Assembly (NCBI RefSeq): GCF_000227465.1
Contig: NC_016047.1
Location: 3,452,857-3,516,856, forward strand
From: Bacillus spizizenii TU-B-10
Lineage (GTDB): Bacteria > Bacillota > Bacilli > Bacillales > Bacillaceae
Reading direction: 5' to 3'
DNA length: 64,000 bases
Made by a program: the position numbers and the translations under genes. Positions within the stretch are counted from its first letter, which is position 1, and every line of letters begins with the position of its first letter. A model generated the notes under the pieces. It ran no database searches. It saw only the letters and a program-made list of their open reading frames with translations, and was not told the origin of the DNA. Below are positions 18,941-28,608 of the stretch, in pieces.

Positions 18941-20244
18941 TACCGTTTTCTCGATGCCGATGACGGAATGTTCATTTGATCGCGGTATTTTGCGACCGTG
19001 CGTCTGGAGATTTGGATGCCGTGCCGTTCGTACAGCAAGTCGGCAAGCTTTTGGTCTGAGAGCGGTTTTGTTTTGTCCTCTTGATTGACCAGGTCTTCTA
19101 GATGGGTTTTGACTGCATAGTTAGACGCATCTCCATCTCCTGAAGCCTCGGCTTTTGCTGAGAAAAAGAGTTTCATCTCAAACAGTCCGTACGGCGTTTG
19201 TATCGTTTTCCCTTTGATTGCCCGGCTTACAGTTGATTCATGAAGGCTCAGGTAGTCTGCTATCTCCCTAAGAGTCAGCGGCTTCATTGCACCTCGCCCT
19301 TTCAGAAAGAAATCCTTTTGCCGTGTGATCAGCTCATTGACAATTCTCGTGATCGTCTGTTTTCGCTGTCGCAGCGCGCGGCTCAGCCAGCGCCATTCCT
19401 GGTATTTCGCAGATAAATAAGAGGCGGTATCCTGACAGGAGCCGGACGATAAAAGCGTTCTGTACTGCGGATGCAGGTCTATCTCTGGAAACGAGCGGGT
19501 ATTCAGCTCTGCTGCGATGTGCCCGTTTTTCACGGTGATAAAAATGTCAGGCTCGATATACACATCTTGCTCTGGCTGGGCAAACAGAAGGCCCGGTCTT
19601 GGATGAAGAGCTGCGATGTCATCAGAGATATCTTGAATCGCATGAAGCGGAATTCCTGTTTCTCTTGAAAGCGCTTTCCATCTTTTTTGCGCAAAAGCAT
19701 CAAAATGAGCTGAAACAAGCATTTCCGCTTGTTCATTTCTATTCGGCAGCCGCTGTAATTGGAGAAGGATACATTCCTGCAGAGATCTTGCGCCAATTCC
19801 AGCCGGCTCTAACGACTGAAGCTTTGCCAAAACCGTTTCCGCTTCCTTAGTCGAAACAGATAGTCGCCGTGCTGCTTCCTCCATATCTTCTTCCAAGTAC
19901 CCGTTTGAATCAAGCGAATGAATCAGATAATTGAAAATCTTTTTTTCAGTGTTTGTCAGATTCATATCGAGTGACTGCTGCTTTAACACATCCTGCAGTG
20001 TTTTTTGCGGATCACTTAATTGAAGGCCTGCTTCCTGTGCATTCATCCTGTTTTTGTTTGTTTTATGGTAAGATAGTGGCGGTGTGTCTGTTTCCTTTCG
20101 TTCAATAAGAGGGTTTTCCAGTGAGAGCTCATCAATGTATTCGGCGAGTTCTGCCGAATGATAGCCAAGAAGCGTGATGGCCTGCCTGAGCTCCTGTGTC
20201 AGTTGAGGCTTTAATACTTGTACTTGCTGAAGTTTCATATCCAT
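18934..20244 (-). CDS. sigL: SigL, RNA polymerase sigma-54 factor
   Basis: A 436-residue sigma-54. The N-terminal activator-interacting region (QQVQVLKPQLTQELRQAITLL) is followed by the core-binding domain and a C-terminal DNA-binding domain with a helix-turn-helix (LTLREIADYLSLHESTVSRAI) and the RpoN box SRRTVAKYRD at 413-422. It directs transcription of levanase, acetoin, arginine and branched-chain amino-acid genes with enhancer-binding activators (established). I chose the ATG at 20244 with AAGGGGAG upstream; an upstream frame extension is not supported by conservation. Confidence 0.96.
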   Translation of the reverse strand: MDMKLQQVQVLKPQLTQELRQAITLLGYHSAELAEYIDELSLENPLIERKETDTPPLSYHKTNKNRMNAQEAGLQLSDPQKTLQDVLKQQSLDMNLTNTEKKIFNYLIHSLDSNGYLEEDMEEAARRLSVSTKEAETVLAKLQSLEPAGIGARSLQECILLQLQRLPNRNEQAEMLVSAHFDAFAQKRWKALSRETGIPLHAIQDISDDIAALHPRPGLLFAQPEQDVYIEPDIFITVKNGHIAAELNTRSFPEIDLHPQYRTLLSSGSCQDTASYLSAKYQEWRWLSRALRQRKQTITRIVNELITRQKDFFLKGRGAMKPLTLREIADYLSLHESTVSRAIKGKTIQTPYGLFEMKLFFSAKAEASGDGDASNYAVKTHLEDLVNQEDKTKPLSDQKLADLLYERHGIQISRRTVAKYRDQMNIPSSASRKRYK

Positions 20245-20322
20245 CTTGCTCACTCCCCTTTCTTCATTGTACATGATTGAGATCACACCGTATACATTTA
20301 TGAAAAAGGAGCTGCCAAAGAA

Positions 20323-20541
20323 ATGTCTGAACTTTTTTCCGTCCCTTATTTTATTGAGAATTTAAAACAGCATATTGAAATGAATCAGTCTGAGGATAAA
20401 ATCCACGCGATGAACAGCTACTACCGTTCCGTCGTCTCAACGCTTGTGCAGGACCAGCTGACGAAAAACGCAGTCGTCTTGAAACGGATTCAGCATTTAG
20501 ATGAAGCGTACAACAAAGTCAAACGGGGAGAATCAAAATAA
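20323..20541 (+). CDS. yvfG: YvfG, small conserved protein
   Basis: A 72-residue, charged, mostly helical soluble protein without signal peptide or membrane segment (SELFSVPYFIENLKQHIEMN at the start). It matches YvfG, whose structure is a small helical bundle but whose function is unknown. AAGGAG lies 11 bases before the ATG. It is divergent from sigL and converges on epsO. Confidence 0.88.
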   Translation: MSELFSVPYFIENLKQHIEMNQSEDKIHAMNSYYRSVVSTLVQDQLTKNAVVLKRIQHLDEAYNKVKRGESK

Positions 20542-20575
20542 ACCTTCCGCTCATATGTGAGCAGGAAGGTTTTCC
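20541..20575 (+). terminator. Terminator between yvfG and epsO
   Basis: A long imperfect hairpin (AACCTTCC...GGAAGGTT, with inner GCTCA/TGAGC) followed by T-rich sequence. The epsO stop codon lies within the hairpin, so it probably ends the eps operon too. Confidence 0.8.
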
Positions 20576-21519
20576 TTCTTTGAGGCGTTCTGGATGAGTT
20601 GGGTGCTTGGCACTCCTTCCATCCAGGTATGATAGTAATTGGCGTTTTTCCCGTAGGAATTATCAATGACCGTGTTTTCTTTTTGAAGAAGGGAGGACAG
20701 GATGTGGCCGTGCAGCCTCGATGTTTCCACCGATTCGTAACGGCTGAAAAACCGAATTGCTTTTTTGACGATATAATCCGAGTATTTTTCCCATATATAC
20801 GCGATGGGCAGAGGATTGCCCGCTTTTTTATTCAGGACGTTCAGCGTTTGCAGAAAAGCGATCGTCCGGCGGTCTGAAGCTGACAGCACCGTGCGCCAGT
20901 CGTAGCTTTCCGCTTTTGCGTGTTCCTGAAGCTCCTTGTTTGCTTCATGATCTGTTCTGATAAATCTCAGCCTTTGGTTGAACGGCTGCTGCGTTGGAGC
21001 GACCGGAAACAGCTGATGAGCCATATCAGGCAGAAGCTTAATCTGATTGCTTGTAAAATAAGCCTGCGCCGTTGCATAGGAGGCTTTTTCCCTTGTGATG
21101 ATATGGAGATTCGCATGCTTAGAAAATATCTCCGCCGTCCGTTTCAGATTGTCTTCGTTTTGGAAATAAATCGATTGCGGCAGGATCACGATTTTGTGAT
21201 TCGGATAGGTTTGGACGATTTTCTCTCTAAAGCCTTGATAATACGGATACAAATCCCCGAAGTTGCCGCCTCCCTGGCAGACGATGATGAGATTCGGATC
21301 GAGCTTTCGCCCAAGTGGAAAATTGTCGGGATTCCAGCGTTTTCTGACCCGGATCCCGTGTTCTTTAAAGAAGGCTTCTGTTCCCTTCATAATAAATAAA
21401 TCCCCTACATTTCCGTATAGAGGATAGTCGGCATATATGATCTCGGATTGTTTCGGAATGACGTCGAGCAGCCCGGACAGTTTCTGTTTCAGGCTGATCA
21501 TCGAATGCTTGCTGTCCAT
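20551..21519 (-). CDS. epsO: EpsO, pyruvyl transferase-type enzyme
   Basis: A 322-residue polysaccharide pyruvyl transferase-family (PF04230) protein, homologous to EpsI in the same operon. The pattern YGNVGDLFIMKG near the N-terminus and SRLHGHI near the C-terminus are family landmarks. It presumably adds ketal-linked pyruvate to the exopolysaccharide repeat, giving it negative charge. It is the last eps gene; its ATG at 21519, after GAGGTGAAGAA, lies inside the end of epsN with a 22-base overlap. Confidence 0.92.
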   Translation of the reverse strand: MDSKHSMISLKQKLSGLLDVIPKQSEIIYADYPLYGNVGDLFIMKGTEAFFKEHGIRVRKRWNPDNFPLGRKLDPNLIIVCQGGGNFGDLYPYYQGFREKIVQTYPNHKIVILPQSIYFQNEDNLKRTAEIFSKHANLHIITREKASYATAQAYFTSNQIKLLPDMAHQLFPVAPTQQPFNQRLRFIRTDHEANKELQEHAKAESYDWRTVLSASDRRTIAFLQTLNVLNKKAGNPLPIAYIWEKYSDYIVKKAIRFFSRYESVETSRLHGHILSSLLQKENTVIDNSYGKNANYYHTWMEGVPSTQLIQNASKKENLPAHI

Positions 21520-22664
21520 TTCTTCACCTCGCCAGTTTGGAATAAGTGTGCTAGCACATCAATGACCCGGTCTTGCTCTTCTTCCGTCAGATTTGACCCT
21601 GATGGGAGACAGATCCCTCGCTTGAAAAGACCTTCGCATATGCTTCCTGTATCTTCATGAGAATAGAATAAAGACGGCTCAAACAGCGGCTGGGTATGGA
21701 GCGGCTTCCAAAGCGGACGTGCTTCAATGTTTTCTTCCGCAAGTCGTTGAACCGCGTCATATGGGCTCAGCCCGTTATCAAGGGTGAGCGTGGTCAGCCA
21801 GCGATTGGATACACCTGCTTCATGCTCCGGCATAAAGCGGACACCGTTAATATGACCGAGCGCGTTTTTGTATCTTGTAAAAATGGCCCTTCTTTTCTCC
21901 ACCCGCTCATCCAGCACCTCAAGCTGGGCAATGCCCACGCCGGCGAGGATATTGCTCAGCCTGTAATTATGCCCGACTTCGCTGTGCTGATAATGAACAG
22001 CCGGTTCTCGTGCCTGCGAAGCGAGAAATCGTGCTTTTTCAATGGCGGCTTCATCGTCTGAAACGAGCATCCCGCCGCCTGATGTGGTGATGATTTTGTT
22101 CCCGTTAAATGAAAAAACGCCGAAGCGCCCGAATGTCCCGCTTTGCTTCCCTTTATAAACTGTGCCGAGAGATTCGGCTGCGTCCTCAATGACAGGAACT
22201 CCATATGCATCACACAGGCTTACGATGTCATCCATTTTCGCGCTCTGCCCATATAGATTGACGGCAATAACCGCTTTTGGCAGAGTTCCGCTTCTTTTCG
22301 CATCCTCCAGCGCTCTTTCGAGGGCTTTCGGCGACATATTCCACGTATCAGGCTCAGAATCAATAAAGACGGGTACCGCTTTTTCATACAAAATCGGGTT
22401 GGCTGTTGCTACAAATGTGAAGGACTGGCAAAACACAGTGTCTCCTTCTTTTACTTCAAGCAAACGCAGCGCCAGGTGAATCGCCGCCGTTCCAGAGCTG
22501 ACCGCAGCTGCTGCTTTTACACCGACGCGTTCTGCCAGCTGTTCTTCAAATGAATTCACGAGAGGCCCAAGCGGCGCGATCCAGTTTGAGCGAAAGGCTT
22601 CTGAAATATAGTGCTGCTCCCTGCCGCTCATATGAGGGGGAGATAAGTAGATTCTTTTATACAT
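21498..22664 (-). CDS. epsN: EpsN, PLP-dependent sugar aminotransferase
   Basis: A 388-residue DegT/DnrJ/EryC1-family aminotransferase. The PLP-binding lysine is K190 in FSFNGNKIITTSGGG. It transfers an amino group to a keto-sugar nucleotide; with EpsC (dehydratase) and EpsM (acetyltransferase) it makes UDP-di-N-acetyl-bacillosamine for EPS (established for the B. subtilis enzymes). The ATG at 22664 has AAAGGATGA upstream; the longer frame adds 18 non-conserved residues. The gap to epsM is 16 bases. Confidence 0.94.
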   Translation of the reverse strand: MYKRIYLSPPHMSGREQHYISEAFRSNWIAPLGPLVNSFEEQLAERVGVKAAAAVSSGTAAIHLALRLLEVKEGDTVFCQSFTFVATANPILYEKAVPVFIDSEPDTWNMSPKALERALEDAKRSGTLPKAVIAVNLYGQSAKMDDIVSLCDAYGVPVIEDAAESLGTVYKGKQSGTFGRFGVFSFNGNKIITTSGGGMLVSDDEAAIEKARFLASQAREPAVHYQHSEVGHNYRLSNILAGVGIAQLEVLDERVEKRRAIFTRYKNALGHINGVRFMPEHEAGVSNRWLTTLTLDNGLSPYDAVQRLAEENIEARPLWKPLHTQPLFEPSLFYSHEDTGSICEGLFKRGICLPSGSNLTEEEQDRVIDVLAHLFQTGEVKKWTASIR

Positions 22665-22680
22665 ATAATCATCCTTTGTT

Positions 22681-23322
22681 TTATGTTTGAATGGAAGAAA
22701 TAATGCGCGCCGGGGCACCGGCAGCCGTTACCCTGTCCGGTATGGAACGGATCACTGCGGATCCGGCGCCGACAATGCTCCAAGATCCGATTGTGAGCTG
22801 CGGTATGACGGCCGCGCCGGTTCCGACGTGAGCGCCTTCCTGAACGGCGACCGCTCCTGACAGCGTGACACGCGGAGAAAGATGAACGTAATCGCTGATT
22901 TGATTATCATGCTCTGCCACTGCGCCCGTATTGATGATGCAGTGGGCGCCGATACGCGCATCCGCCTGAATGATTGCGCCCGCCATAATCACGGTCCCTT
23001 CCCCAATGACAGCCGACTTGCTGACGATGGCTGACGGGTGAATCAATGTAATGAAATCTTCTTTCTTAAGTCCCAGTCGCTCCGCCAGCTGTTTTCTGAC
23101 ACTGTTGTTTCCGATGGCGACCAGAAACAATACATCGGGAATGAGCCTTCGCAATTCAGCAACGGCTTCCGGCGGGCCTGTGTACCACTCTGATCCCGCT
23201 TCAAATGTTCGGAATTTATCATCAAGCACCGCGGCTAATCGCATGTCTGACCGAGCGTTTATCAGCTCTCTGATCACCTTTCCGTGTCCGCCGTCACCCA
23301 CAATGGCCACGTTTCTTCTCAT
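22681..23322 (-). CDS. epsM: EpsM, sugar O/N-acetyltransferase
   Basis: A PglD-type acetyltransferase of 213 residues from the chosen start. The N-terminal nucleotide-sugar domain carries IVGDGGHGKVIREL, and the C-terminal half is a left-handed beta-helix of hexapeptide repeats (VIGEGTVIMAGAIIQADARI and following). It acetylates the amino group made by EpsN. I chose the ATG at 23322 because it overlaps the epsL stop as ATGA and GGAG lies upstream. An in-frame start further upstream would add residues and cannot be excluded. Confidence 0.92.
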   Translation of the reverse strand: MRRNVAIVGDGGHGKVIRELINARSDMRLAAVLDDKFRTFEAGSEWYTGPPEAVAELRRLIPDVLFLVAIGNNSVRKQLAERLGLKKEDFITLIHPSAIVSKSAVIGEGTVIMAGAIIQADARIGAHCIINTGAVAEHDNQISDYVHLSPRVTLSGAVAVQEGAHVGTGAAVIPQLTIGSWSIVGAGSAVIRSIPDRVTAAGAPARIISSIQT

Positions 23323-23927
23323 GAGGACACATCTCCGCTTCCCGTAAACCGTTCCGCTGTCACATGATTGGTTTGCTGAATCCCTTCTGAAACAAGTACT
23401 TTTCGCACCGTCAAACATAAAATTTTCATATCGAGAAAAAATGATCGGTTGTCAACATACCAAACATCTAATTCAAATTTCTTTTCCCAGGAAATCGCGT
23501 TTCTGCCGTTGATTTGTGCCCAGCCTGTGATACCCGGCTTCACCTCATGGCGCCGTGCCTGTTTTTCTGTATAAAGGGGCAGATAGTCCATCAAAAGCGG
23601 CCGCGGGCCGACAAGGCTGAGATCGCCTTTTAGGACATTCAGCAGCTGCGGAAGCTCATCAATGCTCAGCTTTCTGATCAGCCTGCCCGTTTTCGTCAGC
23701 CGGACTTCATCAGGCAGCAGATTTCCTTCACTGTCCCGTTCATCCGTCATCGTTCGGAATTTATAAAGGGTGAATGGCTTGCCGTGCAGGCCCGGCCTTA
23801 CTTGCTTAAAGAAGACAGGTGATCCTATTTTCAGCCTGACAACGGCTATGGTGAATAAAATGATGACACTCGTACAGCACAATAAAAAAATGGCGGCCGT
23901 CAGATCAAAAAGTCGTTTCAGGATCAA
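23319..23927 (-). CDS. epsL: EpsL, priming phosphoglycosyl transferase
   Basis: A 202-residue bacterial sugar transferase (WbaP/PglC-like). One N-terminal hydrophobic segment (about 8-31) inserts in the membrane; the catalytic part has FFKQVRPG, YKFRTMTDE, SIDELPQLLNVLKGDLSLVGPRP and KPGITGWAQI. It places the first sugar phosphate on undecaprenyl phosphate. The start is an unusual TTG at 23927, overlapping the epsK stop (TTGA) and preceded by AGGAG, so translation is coupled. An ATG far upstream within epsK was rejected. Confidence 0.93.
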   Translation of the reverse strand: MILKRLFDLTAAIFLLCCTSVIILFTIAVVRLKIGSPVFFKQVRPGLHGKPFTLYKFRTMTDERDSEGNLLPDEVRLTKTGRLIRKLSIDELPQLLNVLKGDLSLVGPRPLLMDYLPLYTEKQARRHEVKPGITGWAQINGRNAISWEKKFELDVWYVDNRSFFLDMKILCLTVRKVLVSEGIQQTNHVTAERFTGSGDVSS

Positions 23928-25441
23928 AGATTCACAGCTCCTTTCGTTTTTCGAAACCGCTTTAGTACCAGCTGTCTTTCCTCTTTCGTACAAACGAGCA
24001 TAAAAGCGAAAACCGCGTAGCAGCAGCTGACTGTCATTCCCGCCGCTATCAGTGATGCCCAGCCGTCAATCTTCACAACGAACTGGATTGCCTCACAGAC
24101 CGCCCACGCAAACACAGCCGCTGAAAGAGGCCCGATTATCCCTTTAAAGAACACGTGCTTTTTGTAGCCGGTAATGCGGGATACGTAAAGCGGCGTAAAG
24201 ATGGCATTTTTCAAAATAAGGGATACCGCCCCGGCCAATGTAATGCCGTACAGTCCGAGATGGGCCGGCCCGCTCAGCGTGACAGCCAGCACCACATTCA
24301 CTGCGCCTAACAGCAGGGTAACGATCGCCGGTGTTTTTTGTTTATTAAAGGCGGTCCATATATAAAACAGCGGCATAAAGGCGAGGCTGACCACTAAGTA
24401 TCCGGCATGAATATATAAAAGCGGTGCTATAGACGAAAAGGATGGTCCAAGCCAGATCGTCAGAAAAGGCCCCGCCAATCCGCCCAATAAGGCAGCAGGA
24501 AGCGCAAGCAAAAGACCGTTCAGCCTCACTGCCTTGTTGGCGTAATTCACCAATCCGTCCATATCGCCTTTTGAATAATATGAAGTAATAAGAGGCGCAA
24601 ACAGGGATGCGACCGTGCCAGCCAAGCTGCGCAGCAGCAGCGGAAACTGGATAATCGCCGCGTATTTCCCGGATGCAGACGCCCCCAGCACCAAATTGGC
24701 AGTTAATAGATCAATCTGCAAAAAAAGCAGGACGCCGATTTGATTGACGGAGCTCCATGCGCCCGCCTGAAACAGCTCCCTGCTTATGCGGAATGAAAGA
24801 TCCTTCATCCGAAACGAAAACCACGGAATCAGTTTTTTGAAGAAATAGAAAGACAGCATAGACGCGATGACAGCACCAGCTAAAGCGGCAAGCTGGATCT
24901 GCCAGATTTTCGGCGCAAAACATGCAAACAAGAGCAGCACAGACAGCACGCGTATAAGCATTTGCACCGCCTGAATTGAACTGGTGATGTAAAGGCGGTT
25001 TGCATAAAATGGTGCAGCGCCGAAACCCGCCATCAGAAACGTTAAAATGAACAGCAGACTGCCGATCAAAATTGACAGACGCACATCAGCCAAAAGCGCT
25101 GGCGGCACGTTCATGACGCGGTCAATAAAGAAAGCCGAACCCGCAAGAGGCAGCAAAAGTAGCATTGAAATCAGAACAGACGCCGCTAAATAATTACTGA
25201 TATACGCATTTGCTTTATCGCGCTCTCCCCTGTGGGCGGCGACAGAAAAGAACCGCACAACAACCGAACTGAGCGCCACGGTGATAATCGAAAAGTAATT
25301 AATCACATTTTGTGTCAAATGAACAAAGCCGAACGCTTCCACACCGAGCGTTTTGACAATAAAAGGCGTCATCCAGACCGACAGAAAAACGGACAAGAGA
25401 AAAGCCGTGAGATTTGCGCTGAAGTTTATCGTGAATTTCAT
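23924..25441 (-). CDS. epsK: EpsK, polysaccharide flippase
   Basis: A 505-residue MOP/MATE-superfamily membrane protein (Wzx-like) with about 12-14 predicted helices, first NLTAFLLSVFLSVWMTPFIVKTLG. It should flip lipid-linked repeats across the membrane. A role in c-di-GMP-responsive EPS control has been described for EpsK (established, not seen in sequence). ATGA overlap with epsJ; coupled to epsL by a TTGA overlap. Confidence 0.92.
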   Translation of the reverse strand: MKFTINFSANLTAFLLSVFLSVWMTPFIVKTLGVEAFGFVHLTQNVINYFSIITVALSSVVVRFFSVAAHRGERDKANAYISNYLAASVLISMLLLLPLAGSAFFIDRVMNVPPALLADVRLSILIGSLLFILTFLMAGFGAAPFYANRLYITSSIQAVQMLIRVLSVLLLFACFAPKIWQIQLAALAGAVIASMLSFYFFKKLIPWFSFRMKDLSFRISRELFQAGAWSSVNQIGVLLFLQIDLLTANLVLGASASGKYAAIIQFPLLLRSLAGTVASLFAPLITSYYSKGDMDGLVNYANKAVRLNGLLLALPAALLGGLAGPFLTIWLGPSFSSIAPLLYIHAGYLVVSLAFMPLFYIWTAFNKQKTPAIVTLLLGAVNVVLAVTLSGPAHLGLYGITLAGAVSLILKNAIFTPLYVSRITGYKKHVFFKGIIGPLSAAVFAWAVCEAIQFVVKIDGWASLIAAGMTVSCCYAVFAFMLVCTKEERQLVLKRFRKTKGAVNL

Positions 25442-26472
25442 GCCTGCTTTGCACTGCCTTTCATCGTTCCCCGCTGCTCAAAAAACAGCTTGATGAGAAA
25501 TATGAGCCGTAATTTGCACAGTCCTAATACCAAACGCTCGCCTCTTAATAATTTCTCATGTTGAATCGATGTATTTCTGACAGCCTGCCGCACCATGTCA
25601 TAGGACAAAATGAGTCTAATCTGTTTTTTGATGTCTTTCGGCGGTTTCGGAGAAGCACAGGCGTTTGCGAGTAGCATCGGAAGCTGGTGCTTGCAAATGT
25701 ACACACTCAAATCTTCTTTGCATGCACCTGCTAAACCGTAATGATTATAGAATGCGATTTTCGCCTGATATTGCTTTTGAATATGTTCATCCATTGCCGG
25801 CTTATAAGGAATTTCTGTCAGACTGTTCGGGTTTTCACGATAGATGTACAAGCCTTCATCCAGCATTTTCACCCGCTCGGCTTCGCAAAAAGCGGACAAA
25901 TTGAAGGGAGAATCTTCAGCAAAACGGATGTCTTCATCAAACATCAGATTGGCTCTCTCCAAAAGCTCCCGGCGATAAACATAGCGCCATACATACCAGA
26001 TAAATCTCGTTTCGTGAGCATGTTTGAGCCGTTCAGCCATTTCCGGTTTTGTCAGCACGCGGTTTATGTCAAGCTGCGGCGGCACATACACGCGCCTGTC
26101 CGCTGACTGCTTATAAAAACCGCACCCAGCGATGTCGAGCCGATTTTGTTCTGCTTCTTCAATCAGCCTCTGGAACATGGCGGAAGATACATAATCGTCT
26201 CCGTCAACAAAGCCGATATAAGTACCCCGCGCGACCTTTATTCCCGCATTTCGTGCTGAGCTCAGCCCGCCGTTTGCCTGATGAATGACCCGGATTCTCG
26301 CATCCCGTTTTGCATAGTCCTCTGCAATCTCGCCTGAACGATCCGGTGTTCCGTCATTCACGAGAATAATTTCAATATCAGAAAGCGTTTGACGAAGCAG
26401 AGAGTCAATGCACTCTTCTATAAATGATTCAACGTTATACATCGGGACAATAATGCTGACGAGCGGGGTCAT
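25438..26472 (-). CDS. epsJ: EpsJ, GT2 glycosyltransferase
   Basis: A 344-residue family 2 glycosyltransferase with the GT-A opening VSIIVPMYNVESFIEECIDS, nucleotide-binding NDGTPDRSGEIA and the metal-binding FVDGDDY (DxD) near residue 93. It adds a sugar to the EPS repeat on the cytoplasmic face. It overlaps epsI and epsK by four bases each. It resembles EpsH and EpsE at the N-terminus. Confidence 0.92.
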   Translation of the reverse strand: MTPLVSIIVPMYNVESFIEECIDSLLRQTLSDIEIILVNDGTPDRSGEIAEDYAKRDARIRVIHQANGGLSSARNAGIKVARGTYIGFVDGDDYVSSAMFQRLIEEAEQNRLDIAGCGFYKQSADRRVYVPPQLDINRVLTKPEMAERLKHAHETRFIWYVWRYVYRRELLERANLMFDEDIRFAEDSPFNLSAFCEAERVKMLDEGLYIYRENPNSLTEIPYKPAMDEHIQKQYQAKIAFYNHYGLAGACKEDLSVYICKHQLPMLLANACASPKPPKDIKKQIRLILSYDMVRQAVRNTSIQHEKLLRGERLVLGLCKLRLIFLIKLFFEQRGTMKGSAKQA

Positions 26473-27545
26473 TGCGCTTCACCGCTGATTTTGTCCCGCA
26501 GTCCTTTAAAATACATATCTCTCGGAAAGCCGGCACGGGGTGTTTCTTTTGTTAACAGTTCTTTTACTGCGGCTGTTACACGCTCCGGGTCCGGATGTTC
26601 AATCAGCTTCATGGATGGGATGTCTCTGAGCCATTGATAGCCTTCCATCACCTTGTGGTCAAAGGAGCGGATGACGACACACGGCGTTCCTGTCAGCGCG
26701 CAAAAAATCATGCCATGAAGCCTGTCAGTGACAACGGCTTCTGCGCTTTGCAGCTTAGACCACAGCGATTCAAGCTCCCGCTCCCGTGAATCGCGGCTGA
26801 TCCGGCGCCCGATCGTTGTCGTAAAGGCTTTGATGTCGCCGAATTCTTCAAATAGCGCAGCCTTTACCCGGTTTCTCTCATCCTCCTGAAGCACGCTTTC
26901 CTGATCCTCACGCAAACACATATAAACCCCTTCGCGCTCTGCGGGGGTCTTGCTTCTATCTAAATACAGCACCATGTCCGGCTGCTTCAAAATCGTTTTT
27001 TCTTGAAAATGCCGTTTCATAAACTGATACGTTGTTTCATCCCGGGCCATCAGCAATAGGCCAGGGTGCGCGTTATAAATTTTCTGCGCCCGTTTCAGCT
27101 CTTTGCGCCCTTTTTTCGTGTCAGAAAAATGAGCCGTTGCCGGCAGCTGGACAACTCGATAGTCGTGAAATGTTTTAATGATGAAGCGGCGCGTCCACTC
27201 CTCATAACGGTATAAATCACCCATGTTTCCTCCGCCGATTATAAAGACCATATCCTCCGGATGGCGCGAGCGGAGCAGCGATTTTGCTGATTTGTAAATG
27301 TCCTTCATATCGACCTCGATGATGTCAAAATCGGGGTATTCCTGGTCAAGAAATGCTTTGCTGGCATAAGCAATCGCATGATCTCCCAAATTGTCATGGG
27401 ACGGCAGCAGGGTCAGTATGATTTTTTTCTGATGTGCTTCGGTCTTTACCGGCTGATCGGCCGTACCCAGCCAATATTGAGACGGGTATTTGACCTTAAG
27501 CAGCAGCCATTCTGCAAGATTGATTTTCAATGATTGTAACGACAT
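26469..27545 (-). CDS. epsI: EpsI, pyruvyl transferase-type enzyme
   Basis: A 358-residue polysaccharide pyruvyl transferase (PF04230) related to EpsO. Landmarks are HDNLGDHAIAYASKAFL near the start, FIIGGGNMGDLYRYEEW, and TDRLHGMIFCALTG near the C-terminus. It likely decorates the EPS repeat with pyruvate. ATG at 27545, four bases after the epsH stop; ATGA overlap with epsJ. Confidence 0.92.
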   Translation of the reverse strand: MSLQSLKINLAEWLLLKVKYPSQYWLGTADQPVKTEAHQKKIILTLLPSHDNLGDHAIAYASKAFLDQEYPDFDIIEVDMKDIYKSAKSLLRSRHPEDMVFIIGGGNMGDLYRYEEWTRRFIIKTFHDYRVVQLPATAHFSDTKKGRKELKRAQKIYNAHPGLLLMARDETTYQFMKRHFQEKTILKQPDMVLYLDRSKTPAEREGVYMCLREDQESVLQEDERNRVKAALFEEFGDIKAFTTTIGRRISRDSRERELESLWSKLQSAEAVVTDRLHGMIFCALTGTPCVVIRSFDHKVMEGYQWLRDIPSMKLIEHPDPERVTAAVKELLTKETPRAGFPRDMYFKGLRDKISGEAQ

Positions 27546-27549
27546 GTCC

Positions 27550-28584
27550 TCACCCTCTGTTTCTCATTTTGTACTCGATCGCCCGCTGATACACGGCCGA
27601 GGCCATAGCGACGAACGGAATCATTCTGTATTTCGCCATCAGAAGCAGGCATGATCGTTTTGCGTCAAAGGGCGCAGTACCCGTTTTTGAGAGGCTCTCC
27701 CGAAACACTGGATCCGCGCAAATTACGCCGACATTTCTAAGCTTTTCGAGCAGCCGGCGGCTCCCGCTTGTTTTCCATTCGTTCAGCATACAGATGCTGC
27801 TGTGAAGCACCATAAAAGTATCAAGCTCCTTTTGGTACGCCTCCAGTTTGTTGTTCTCCTGTAAAAACGCTGCATTTGCCTCATACAGCGCAAGCCCTGA
27901 TTCAAACAGTTTTTTCTGATAGCTTTGCACAATGGAGGAAAGGTGAATCCGGTAATGATAGAGCGGCGCTTTCACATAGGATACAGAGCGGGCGAAAAAA
28001 TGAGCCCGAAAGCTGAAAAACTGATCCTCTACATGCTCTAGCTCGCCGCGGAGCGGAAACGACAGCCGATGCGCTTCAACCATGCTTCTTCTGTACAGTT
28101 TGTTCCATGAAAACCCTCTGACCTTTCCTTCAAATAACGCCTTGATATACTGCTCCTTCGGCTGATCCTGGTAGGTTTCCGCAATGTCAGAGATCATGGC
28201 TTTTCCAGTGTCCTCAAACTCCGCGGCGTAATTGCAAATGACCAGATCCGTTTTATCGTCTGATGCCTGGAGCATTCGCTCGCAATAATCAGGTTCGATC
28301 CAATCGTCTGAATCTATAAACGCGATAAACTCGCCGCGTGCCGCGTCGATGCCTTTATTCCGAACCGCGCCGAGACCCTGGTTCTCCTGATGAATCACCC
28401 TGAATCTGTGATCGTTTTTGGCGTATTCCTCCGCGATATCCGGGCTGGCATCTCCTGAACCGTCATTGACAATGATGATTTCAATATTATTCAGCGTCTG
28501 GTTCCGCAGCGATTCGAGACACGTTCTGATATATGTTTCTGTGTTATAAACAGCGACTAACAGACTAACCGCAGGTGTTTCCAT
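27550..28584 (-). CDS. epsH: EpsH, GT2 glycosyltransferase
   Basis: A 344-residue GT2 enzyme with VSLLVAVYNTETYIRTCLES, IIIVNDGSGDASPDIA and the DxD-type FIDSDDWIEP. EpsH is essential for matrix formation in B. subtilis. I chose the ATG at 28584 because AGGAG precedes it; an in-frame ATG 21 bases upstream has no ribosome site. It follows epsG by 24 bases. Confidence 0.93.
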   Translation of the reverse strand: METPAVSLLVAVYNTETYIRTCLESLRNQTLNNIEIIIVNDGSGDASPDIAEEYAKNDHRFRVIHQENQGLGAVRNKGIDAARGEFIAFIDSDDWIEPDYCERMLQASDDKTDLVICNYAAEFEDTGKAMISDIAETYQDQPKEQYIKALFEGKVRGFSWNKLYRRSMVEAHRLSFPLRGELEHVEDQFFSFRAHFFARSVSYVKAPLYHYRIHLSSIVQSYQKKLFESGLALYEANAAFLQENNKLEAYQKELDTFMVLHSSICMLNEWKTSGSRRLLEKLRNVGVICADPVFRESLSKTGTAPFDAKRSCLLLMAKYRMIPFVAMASAVYQRAIEYKMRNRG

Positions 28585-28608
28585 AATGACCGGCTCCTCT
28601 TGCATAAA